Part shown: positions 54,801 to 64,000 of the stretch, one piece after another
How positions within the stretch are numbered: position 1 is the stretch's first letter
Layout: every line of letters begins with the position of its first letter
Origin: Branchiostoma floridae
Lineage: Eukaryota; Chordata; Leptocardii; Amphioxiformes; Branchiostomatidae
Length of the DNA stretch: 64,000 nt
Assembly (NCBI RefSeq): GCF_000003815.2
Contig: NC_049980.1
Span: forward strand, 17,711,154 to 17,775,153
Direction: 5' to 3'
The notes under the pieces: model-generated
The model's input: the letters and a program-made list of their open reading frames with translations, nothing else
Database searches by the model: none
What the model was told of the DNA's origin: nothing
Program-made: the position numbers and the translations under genes

Positions 54801-55621
54801 GTCTCGTAGAAACGTTAAATGATAATTACAAANNNNNNNNNNNNNNNNNNNNNNNNNNNNNNNNNNNNNNNNNNNNNNNNNNNNNNNNNNNNNNNNNNNN
54901 NNNNNNNNNNNNNNNNNNNNNNNNNNNNNNNNATGATACTGATGGACCAAGAGATATCGGCAGACCCCACATCGAACGCGTCTACAAATTCTACGAAAAA
55001 CACCCCAACTGCCCTGGCAAATCCTCCAAGGCAGGTCTCCACAATGAAGGCGGCCAGGACAATCATCCAGCCCCATCCTCCGTCTGGTGCAGCCGCTGGG
55101 ATTTCACCAGGACTGTCGCTAGTAGTTTCCTTCCCAGTGCTTTCAGAAAATCTTCTGTCCCTTTCTGTTGTTTCCAGCTGCAAGGGTCGCTTTTGGTCCT
55201 GTTTTCGCTCTCCGCCGAAAATCTTACTTACAACTGTATCCCCATACCTGTCATGTTTATGGTTAATGTTCTGCTGTGTGTCATGAGCCTTGCATGGATG
55301 TGAAGTTTTCAGCCGGTCGTGTTTTGAGGGATCTCTTTTCACCCACACAGGTTCTGTACAGTTGTCCGCAGGAGTTGATTGTTCGCACAGGAAGGTGCCT
55401 ATGATGGTGCCTGCTCGCAGGTTAAAAACGTCCACATCTTTAAGATTTGGAAACCTTGGTCCACAGATGAGAGTGTCCGTACTACCGCTATCCGTGTCGT
55501 CTTCTCCTGGTTGCTCATTGTCTTGGAGGTCGCCATCCTTCTCTACTTGGAGGAGAAATTTGCTCGAGTTCCCAGTATAGCCGTCATTATGGCACTCAGT
55601 TTCAGACGTTTTTGACACCAT
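51822..55621 (-). CDS. SLC16 monocarboxylate-transporter-like protein (4 visible exons)
   Basis: Exons (minus strand): 55621 to at least 54933 (its end is in a gap), 53972-54115, 52334-53584, 51822-51961. The MCT signature PDGGWGW (residues 179-185) starts TM1. 'FARAVGVFFVEFVDAF' then 'ISWSISI', 'CRRFGARPLVMIGGVVGAVG' and 'NPTFIIVGQYFHEKRHLAYA' follow as in the family. TM1-6 and TM7-12 are split by a ~190-residue Ser-rich loop. The C-tail is short ('RRQDSVPEES'). Oddities are a ~178-residue hydrophilic N-terminal extension, where most MCTs have 10-30 residues, and a total of about 750 residues. MCTs carry lactate, pyruvate or other substrates across the plasma membrane; the substrate here is unknown, and it resembles the orphan SLC16 groups more than MCT1-4. 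About 10 residues of TM2 are hidden by the 100-N gap. Confidence 0.88.
53786..53885. other. assembly gap (100 N) in an SLC16 intron
   Basis: A nominal 100-N gap; adjacent exons join in phase across it. Confidence 1.
54243..54305. repeat. perfect 17-bp hairpin
   Basis: CTATAGATCGTTTTCAC (54243-54259) and its exact complement (54289-54305) flank a 29-bp loop with 'gtgacgtcac'. It lies in the SLC16 intron between exons 1 and 2. It could be a very short MITE. Confidence 0.8.
54833..54932. other. assembly gap (100 N) cutting SLC16 exon 1
   Basis: The exon 1 frame enters the gap in TM2; the donor is hidden. Confidence 1.
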
Positions 55622-58600
55622 GCTTTTAAAATTTCTTCCCCATTGAGGACAACATTCTGCTTAGTCCTCCACACAGTCTTGTTGCTATGTAGGATCTCAT
55701 CCTTTGTGGCACGTCACAATCATGTTTGGTATTGTTTGTTTTTTGTTTGTTTTTTGTTCCAGAACAATTGAGAATGTTAACGTTATTCCAAATTCACAGG
55801 CCTCCGTGTCTGTTTATCCCTTGGCAATGAGTGTTATCTCCGACGGTGTTTAACAGGTTCAAACTTAGTTCCAGTTCATTTTTCGTCTAGTAATGACTTT
55901 AGAAAGGCAGAACAGAGTGTCAGGCAGCATTTTGGTATGATATGACGACACCTAGAACAACAGAGAAGTGCGGAAGTTATCACGTTTTGACGTCTATCCC
56001 TCTCAATCATTCATACTAGTATCTAGATGTGTTCATGGGTCTAGATGTCATGGGTCCGTATTCTGTTTATATCTGCTTACTAGTATCTAGACAAGTATTT
56101 TGCTGGATATTTCTGTTCTGGGGACAATTGTGAAATATGTAGCTTAGTCATCCCATTCTACTTGAAGCACACTCAACATGTATAACTTTAATTTACTGAC
56201 GGACAAATTTGGCTAACTACCCGTCCACCATCCTCCTAACGCCCGGTCCACGCCATTAGCCTATAAACACAAGTCGTTTTGACACGACTGTGGTCCCTCT
56301 GCCGGTAGGAGAATGCCCGCCCACCTACGTACCTAGTAGACGGTCGAAATATAATGATCGATTTCGTTTACAAACGAGGTATGAGGCATTGAAACCAACC
56401 CTCTGAAAGAGCACTTGTAATCCTTTTTAAAGCCGTTCTTACAACATAGAGATTAAACCTGCTTTTCGCAACAAAGTGCCTCATGGGAAGCATTTCGTCT
56501 TTCCCATGATCTGCAGCGCAGCAATGGCTGATATCAAAGAACTAAAACTTCTTAAAGAACCAAAACTTGAAGAAACTACTTAAACAGATTATTTCCATAT
56601 TCACTACGTATACAGCCCAGCTCTGGCTGGCTATAGCAGGAATAGTGCTATCGTCAGTCTGCGTGAGAGTAAATACTGATGTCGAATGTATCGTGGCGTC
56701 TGACGGTAGAACGCACAGAATTAGATGAGGCAAGTCACTAAAATCTTAAAATTCTTACCCGTCATTTCTTTCTCGATAAAGTCACACACGGCTGGTCTCC
56801 TCTCTTAGCTTATCTTTTCGTCATATTCCCATGACAAGAAACAGACACCATCTTAGGGTAAATGTTCGATACCGGCTTAAGCCTGTATGGTCGATAAATC
56901 TCGAGATCTCAGCCAATCATAATGAGGACACCTGTTTTCACAGGCTGTCTGCGTCATGATGTCGCTATCTGTATGTTTATGCAGTTTACGTGACGAAACT
57001 CGTACCGCCAGGAATAACGATACAGCCCACTAGGTAAAGATAAGGTTTTTGATCACCAACTTTAAGTTGGTTGTTGGGTATATGGGATCAGCTATCCTTT
57101 TTGTATCTTTCCAGTCCCTTAGTTTGACGTCATCGACCCCTCTTTAGGTTGGGGCTTCTAAATCAGGGATTTCAGCTGAACAAACAGGGTCACTATGTGG
57201 AACGCAGTGTTTGCCGAAGGGTGCTGGTCGCTCACATATGTCCTAGTCTGACTATATTATCACACAGTTGTCAGACGCCAATGATTCCTGTACTGATGTC
57301 CTCCTTTTTTATTTCATAACATTGGAAGTTTATGAAAGGTGAAACCTTGCCAAACCCAAACTTACCGTTCATGCTCATAGTGAGCTATGTAACCTTACTT
57401 CTCTGATTTGGTCATTGTTCCCCATTGATGACGCTACCTTCACTTGTGCCAGGTCCTCATTGTACGTACGTATACATGCAGATGATCATCCCTTTCTCTG
57501 AAAATACCCTAGGGTGGGCGGTGTTTTATGAGCCCGTAGCCAGCACTGCCATGCGATTTGTGAAATAACTGCAATTTAAACGCCTGTTCGGAAACAGGCA
57601 TCCTCGTGCCTGGAATTGTCGTCGTCTAGCTGAGGCAAGCCGTCTCTATTCTTAGCGAGAAAACGTGACAGTTTCAAGTTGATCACTTTGTTTTCTGACA
57701 TATATCATAGGTATAAACAAGGAGCGTATAAAAGCTCCTTGGTATAAGCTTCTTGGCTTTGTTGTACCGTTCGGTCCGAGTGTATTGCAGGTCATCATCA
57801 TGCGGCAAATTGTAAAAAGAAGTAGCAAGATTACAATTTTAAAGATGGGGGATGTAAGGTATTGGTTTGTTTGCTTTCTTAAACATTGGCCAAAAAATGT
57901 GCATCACTATTCAGTCTGGATTGAAGACCGCCATTAACTTTATGGCAGTTTGTTCTTCAATTTGTTCTTCTTATGATATTGTGAAGTGAGGATGACAGGT
58001 AGGATTCGAAATTTTGACGAGTGCCCGCCTCTCACTAGCCTTGGTTGAGGCTACTAGTAACCTCTGACATGACACCTTTGTGATCTCACCAACTTACAAT
58101 GTTTTATGAAGTTTACTTGCAAGTTTATTTAAGTCTTATACCTTATTGGCAATGCCAGACATAAGACTGATGAGAGTTTGCATACCAGATGTAGGCTTGA
58201 CTGACAGATGGGTTCTGAAATCGAGATTCAAAGGCTAGGCTTCTCAGTCCACTATACTCTCCCCCTCCAGTACTCTGCACACACCCTTCTTCTGGAGGAT
58301 CAAAGCTTCCAGATCTTCATTGATGCACGGGTCAGCTATTCTCCAAGTAGAGGTCAAGTCGGGGGACAGTAGTGACCGGGATGTCTTACCCAAAAGTCCA
58401 GACCACTACTATCGATGACCCAACCTCTGCTTGTAGAGTATGGATCCGGCGGGAGGCAGCGTATCTCATGGCCTACCGCCTGCCCGCAATCGCATGCCGT
58501 AAATTTATCCATCTCAACTATATAAAGACCCCAAGCTCCTGGGGAAGGGGTTTCTTTGGGTTGATGCTGGCGGATCAATATGGACCTGCCGTTTAATCAA

Positions 58601-59888
58601 TAAAACGATTGGACCAAGGAATAATTCGAGGAGGAATATCTCCCTTATATTAATCATCTTCGGAACCTCCGTTGGTATTGACAGAAAATCTCGAATAAAT
58701 GATGGGGAAACTTCAAAATTGTGAACGCACGCATTATCGAGAAGAATGAGCGTTGAAAGAAGATTGAGGCCTAGATGACACAAATTCGGAGTATTCATGA
58801 TTGAATGTCCGAGTTCAGGCCCGAACTGTTGATGACCGTGGCAGGGAGAAGGAAAAGACTGACTACAGTGTACCACTGTTTAACTAACGCGAGATTTCAC
58901 GAGATTATGGCAGCGTCCTGTCAGAGAGGATGACGGGAAAGAAGAAAGTGTTGTCAGCTGTAACTGAGGGTCTGTGTAGGGTGTTTCTTGATAGCTGTAT
59001 GAACTCAAATCTGTATTGATGTGATCCATAAAAGAAGGAGATAAGAAAAAGATATTATTCATAGTGAAAATGACATATAGTGAGGTTACTGAATGGTTTT
59101 TGATAACATTCTATCTTGAAGGGGTTTCCAGCTGCCCTTATGCGTATTTTGTATTTATACATACACAGTCTCTATTCCCGGGTTGCCTTGGGCGGCATCA
59201 TGTACTTCCGCGCTTTGTATAATATCGTGACACCACTTTTAGCTTGAGAGGAAAGTAGCTTTCGATTTAAGTGTGCACTCAGAATGGAGAAGGCTGCAGA
59301 GATGAGGTTATCAAAGTTGTAGCTTCCTTTTCCAGGCTAGCCTCAGGCGGACAAGTTGGCTTTGGACAGGCCAGGATCTCAGGTTCAGAAGTATCCGTGT
59401 GGTGTTGAAGTGGGTTGTTGTTCCACTGCACCGGCCGGTGGTCAACCAGGAGTATAGAGCTAAATCGAAGCCTTATAACGTCAAACACTATGGTTATTGT
59501 GTTATTAGTAGGACCCTGACTACCCATTGTCATTTGTGAGGGCAAATGCAGGAGGTTTGTAGAGGAACCGTATGCTTAGTAAGTCCATTGAATTGACGAC
59601 CTTTGCTTTGTGATCTGTGCCCCCCTCCCACTTCTCGGATTAGAACTTCGTTCCAGGCAAGAAAAGGCTATTGAATTCTGCAACGACAAACTCATTTAAC
59701 ATAGGATTCTATGAAGAAGAAGGGTCCGACCAATCTTCTAGAAGATAACCGGAGATCCATGACTTTGACGCACGCGAGCCAGTCCGTTCAGGAGGACAGG
59801 CTCGAATCACGGAGGGAATCCCAAACAACACCCACAGACCTTGCTATGGTAACGCTTCTATGATTTTTATCAGCAACATAGACTGTAG
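55622..59888. other. non-coding stretch upstream of SLC16
   Basis: No coding exon was recognised. It contains a small MITE (58340-58438) and T-rich simple sequence near 55740. Short open frames in both strands have no splice-signal support. Confidence 0.5.
58340..58438. mobile_element. small MITE, copy 3 (diverged)
   Basis: Ends 'tctccaagtagaggtcaag' and 'acctctgcttgtagagta' match the termini of 15589-15757 with a few changes; about 100 bp. Confidence 0.6.
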
Positions 59889-60107
59889 CAGATCGGCACC
59901 TTGGAAATACAGGGTGAAAAGGACACCCTTTCCCGAAACGGGAGAGGGATGGAAATATGGAGCCCCAACGGCCGACAGCACCAAGATCTGCCCGTGCTGC
60001 CCCTGGATAGGAATATCCCGGATTACGTCCTGGCCAGACGCGGCGCCATCAGCTTCAGTTCTAGTACTGGGGGCTCCACCTTCACCAGCAGTGTACCCGT
60101 TTTACAG
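59889..60107 (+). CDS. candidate coding exon of an unidentified gene
   Basis: 219 bp (73 codons, phase 0 at both ends) between an acceptor ('cagcaacatagactgtag') and a consensus donor ('tttacag|gtaaac'). The open frame includes 'PLDRNIPDYVLARRGAISF' then a Ser/Thr/Gly-rich run. GC content is clearly above the flanks. The protein is not recognised. A second frame (from an ATG at 59860) is also open, but it runs past the donor and looks less protein-like. Partner exons, if any, probably lie upstream or beyond the right edge. Confidence 0.4.
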
Positions 60108-60179
60108 GTAAACATACATGTACACCTGTTTCTACATGTGGCCGGCATCTGTCCTCAAATTTATGCAGCACCTCTAGAA

Positions 60180-62770
60180 TGATTTGGAACTTTAGATGTT
60201 ACTCCTGACATTTGGAGTCTTAGAAATAGTATTGTGATTCTTTCTTCCATATATACTGTACTATCATACATGTAACTGTTTCAGTCAGACCCCATACAGT
60301 ACTATACAAAATATTTATTCCAACATGGTACATGCATGATCAGCTAAATCTATGCCATTGAAAATTATATCAATTTTTTAAAACTGCTACCAACTGCCAT
60401 CTGAAACTAAACCAGTAGTGGTATCTAAGGTAGAAGATTTCTGACATTTTCTCTACAATAAGTGAGCTCAAACGACTTTCAGAATAAGAATGGCAACCAT
60501 GCAAACTATTGTAAATTCTGCACTGTAAATTGCCTTAACTTTTGGTTTAGGTACAAAAGGTATTAGGACTTGGATCACAGTTGTGTGATCCATCTGGCAT
60601 CTCCCTAATGATAATCCGATGTCAATGAACTTTTTTTGTATGTTAAAAATGGTTTTGAATTGTACTTTTTGGCAATTTATACTATAGTATTAGTACACTT
60701 TGCCAAAGTGACCCAAAGGGCAATGTGGAAACTGTTGGAAGTATAAAATTTGTAGCAACCTGCCATCTCAATCTGACAAGTTCACAGCTAAAAAGATGGA
60801 TTTTTTCCCTTAAAATGTATATACAAAATGTAAAAAAAAACACTGATGACGTGTAGTGATGACTGTATGAATAGACTGGGTAGACTAACTCCTTAGAGCA
60901 TGGTTCCTTCTATGGCAATTTTACTGTCTTGGGTGGTTCTGTGGGTATGCCCAATGACCTGGATTAACCTTGCATATGTGCATCTGCCAATGTACCATGC
61001 TGGCTGTACTACCTTTGACGAAACCTAAATTGTATTAATAACAATCTAATACATGTAGATGACATTTCTGTGATGGTAACCTTAACTAAACCATAACTGT
61101 TCTTCACCGTGACGGGAAACTGATGTGAGGTAACCTTTGCTCAGTTCACACCTGTTGATGGCCTGCTATGACCTCACCTGTGCCACTTGCATGACTTTGT
61201 TGGCCCAACTTATTTGTTCTAAAATAAATCAGGTCTTCCATAGTGTTCCTTAGAAGAGTGCTAGTATATCATCCATAGCTGTTTGTTTTGGTAATGAATT
61301 TACTGCCTAAAGTTCCCTTTAATTTGTCTGTCTTCTTGTGCTATGGCTACAGCAGAACAAAAGTCACATTATCAGTATTGAGAAATTGAGAATAAACATT
61401 CTGTATGGTGATGATAGTTGGTATTCACAATTATGACATGTTGTTAGGGCACAAATGGTTATCTTCTCCTCACAAGTTTTCCCCTAGAAATGCCCTTATC
61501 AGGGGCAATCTGCTCTCGTGTCCTGGATCTAGGTGTGTTTCTGTAGCCTAGAGGCACCCTTTCTCAGCCTGCCCACATCATGGCTACACAAGTGTTTTGC
61601 TACGTGACACAAACAAAGAATTGGGTAGCAATTAGTCCCATGCATTACTCTCACCCTCGCATTCAGTCACTATTGAATGGTAAATCATCAGTGTTAAATG
61701 GCTTTCGTCTGAAGGAGCTTGATGATTTTATGGACATTCTATACACTTTGCTTCCATGCATGCAGAACAAGAGAATGAATATCATGTTTTTGTAAAAAAA
61801 AAAATTGCATGGCAATGTCATATCAGAAAGGGGGTTGGTGTGGATTTTTCCTGAGCTTCCTCATTGCGGAGTTGTATAGTTGGGTTATTCTTAGGCTTCT
61901 TGAGGGAAGAAATTTCTGTCAGATGGGTTACAATTGAAGACCACATGTAACCTAGGGAATACCATCCCTGGTCAATCTGATTTTTATCTTGTCAGAGAAT
62001 CTGCTGCACACACTCTCCCTCTTCAGAAAATAATGACGACTTGTAAGTGTCCACAGATAGACATAATGTTTGTTATTACAATTATGTCACACGTGAGCTT
62101 TGATAATGTTCAACTTCATTACAGGTGAGGTGTTCAAGACTGGTGTATATTTCAGGGTATCTCACAGGGTTCTACTTGTATCATACAGGCTTGCTTTATG
62201 TATACCACAAACAGCTCTGTTTGGAATTTGAATAATGGATTTGGACATGAATTGTTGTTTTTACAAGTAACAATTTTGAAAATTTGAGCACAAATTTTCT
62301 CAACTTGTATTGCATTTTGCATTGAAATGTGTGTTTTATCTTGGGTTGGTATGAAATAGAATGATATATTATACATGTACAACACTGTGAAAAAAGACAT
62401 GATAATGCATGGTATTGTGACCTCTGACCTGCTGGGTTATTGTGATCATGCACAGCCATGTACTACTGCGTCAGTTTCTTGGTATTCTATTGGTGCCGAA
62501 GACATGTCTTGCTGAAGCTGCGTTCCTTTATGGCCTTGGAAATGCCTCTGAACAGACCCTGGTTCCAGTACCAGTATATGCCATGATGCTTCCTCAGGCT
62601 TACCTGACACATCTCCCCCAACCCTCAGATACCAGGACTACCAGCTCCATCGTTGACCAAGCAGAGCTGAAGTTGGCGGCCATATAAAACAAACAAACAC
62701 AGATTTTATGAAGAATAACGCGGCTGAAATACCCGATTGAAGGCTAAAAAACTCCCACTTTCCACAAAGC
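60180..62770. other. intron-like or intergenic sequence
   Basis: AT-rich, with no recognised exon of high confidence. A GC-richer patch at 62500-62690 has two overlapping open frames (one reads 'LLKLRSFMALEMPLNRPWF', the other 'LVPVPVYAMMLPQAYLTHL'), but no clear splice borders and no recognised family. Confidence 0.4.
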
Positions 62771-63337
62771 ACAGTCAAACCTGTCTATAGCAGCCACTCA
62801 AGGGACCGGAGAAATATGGCCACTATAGACAGGTCGCCGCTATAGAGAAAATACTGTAAACAATAAGTTACACATGATTTCAGTACCCACTGATCTTTCT
62901 CAACAAATAACATTGTCCTGATCGTCTCAAAATTCAACTGACCCTGTCAAAGTCAAATCTACCGAAAATGATTGATGTTGCCATGCGCAATGTTGGTAAA
63001 TTTTCCGACAAAGACTTGTGCTCTAATGTTCAAGGCATATGTACCTGCCGCTACCGCCAATATGACCCTGTTGGGAAATCCAACTCCTAACAAACTACGA
63101 TTTTAAACTCGACGCAGGGAGACATATGGCTGCTGTTTGGTTGCCATAAGAAGTGTTTCTGTATCAACGGGACTGTAAGTCGTGTGGTCGTGGCCATATT
63201 GGACAGCTGGCTGCTATAGACTATTTTCTAATGCTAATAAGTAGGTCAATGGGAAAAATTCAAGGGACCGACAAAAAGTGACCGCAATGGCCAGGTGGTC
63301 GCTGTGCAAAGGTGGCCGCTAATACAGGTTTGACTGT
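62771..63337. mobile_element. DNA element, 'ACAGTCAAACCTGT' family, copy 2
   Basis: ACAGTCAAACCTGT (62771) and ACAGGTTTGACTGT (63324-63337) are exact 14-bp inverted ends. Subterminal 'tatggccactatagacaggt'-type motifs are repeated at both ends. The interior matches 41655-42120 in inverted orientation, including 'tttctgtatcaacgggac'. 567 bp, no coding capacity. Confidence 0.85.
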
Positions 63338-64000
63338 ATGAGTACAGTATGACCCAATGAACCCAGATGTAAGCCGGATCCATGCCGCTTTTGCGTTAAT
63401 GATGACAATTCTTTCGCCATTTGGGATTATTAGAAACCATTTTAGATCCACCTCACGAGGAGGTTAAAACAAAATGCACATGGAATCTGAAACAGAGCGT
63501 TCATGATGGCAAATAAGTCCATTTCGGCTCCCCAAAAGATATAGAACCGTTTGTATTTTTGCATCATGAACAGTAGCATCAACTCAGAAGGGTGGCGGTG
63601 GGGGCTGTTGTAGAATTTCATTGGTGGCACGTTGGCCCTACAGCTGAAGAGCTTGGCCTGTATGGACCCTGAAGACAGTCTGGCATCCAGCTACATGAAT
63701 CTCAACCATTACAGGATAGGACAATCGATGGGCTTAAAATGTCTGACTGTCATTAGAGACCTTTCAGATTTTCTTGTGGTGATTGAATGTGCATCATTGA
63801 CTTAAGCATTTGTTAGATTTTATTTTATAAAGGGAATTTCTAACTGAATAGCAAGCAGGGGTAATTCCTTAAATTTAAGTTAAAACCTAATACAAGGAGG
63901 GGAGGTTCACTTTATTACAACTTGCTAATGTACCTTAGCCTGATATGATTTGTTGCCATTCTTGTTCATTTAGACAAGTGCAAGACATTAACTTAAGGTG
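63338..64000. other. unassigned right edge
   Basis: An open plus-strand frame from about 63614 to 63805 includes 'MDPEDSLASSYMNLNHYR' after a possible acceptor ('ttggccctacag'), but no donor or family was recognised. It may or may not relate to the exon at 59889. Confidence 0.25.

Noticed and set aside
55290-55615. Plus-strand frames over the SLC16 first exon
   Set aside because: Shadows of the minus-strand coding exon, which has the MCT signature.
62442-62687. 81-codon plus-strand frame
   Set aside because: Not called as a gene: two competing frames, no clear splice borders and no recognised family; kept only as a comment.

Overview
This is a eukaryotic window. It holds long multi-exon genes with GT-AG introns, frequent small DNA transposons, one tRNA-derived SINE, and nine runs of N that mark scaffold gaps. 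Gene content and sequence similarity point to an invertebrate deuterostome. A cephalochordate (amphioxus, Branchiostoma) fits best, but this is inference from protein character and the MITE-rich, apparently polymorphic sequence, not proof. Nothing bacterial, viral or CRISPR-like was found.

Layout. 1-4.9 kb is repeat-rich; a ~300 bp block is duplicated on both sides of a 539 bp gap. 5.0-5.6 kb (+) is the last exon of a protein I do not recognise. 7.6-10.3 kb (-) is geminin (GMNN), with in-frame candidate upstream exons at 12.1-12.3 kb and possibly 18.4 kb. 10.4-20.6 kb is dominated by mobile DNA: tandem elements, a 1.3 kb TIR element, a SINE, a 3 kb segment bounded by ~345 bp inverted repeats, and subterminal-repeat arrays. 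22.3-28.1 kb (-) carries two copies of an ADISSP/C20orf27-like gene in tandem. 29.0-37.8 kb (+) is PPP1R42 (LRRC67), with two alternative last exons and a truncated retrotransposon in an intron. 39.8-42.2 kb (-) is PIN1. 44.3-50.7 kb (+) is PRIM2, the DNA primase large subunit; one exon is lost in a gap. 51.8-55.6 kb (-) is an SLC16/monocarboxylate-transporter-like gene with an unusually long N-terminal tail. 55.6-64 kb is mostly non-coding, with one plausible unidentified exon at 59.9 kb and several repeats.

Relations. Three genes belong to cell-cycle or replication biology: geminin (licensing inhibitor), PRIM2 (primer synthesis) and PIN1 (phospho-dependent isomerase). An E2F-like site lies about 55 bp upstream of the PRIM2 start, and another lies 85 bp upstream of the candidate distal geminin first exon. 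PIN1/PRIM2 and ADISSP/PPP1R42 are divergent pairs; PPP1R42/PIN1 and PRIM2/SLC16 are convergent pairs. Exon coordinates were derived by hand from splice signals, reading phase and similarity to remembered vertebrate proteins; no alignment was run.
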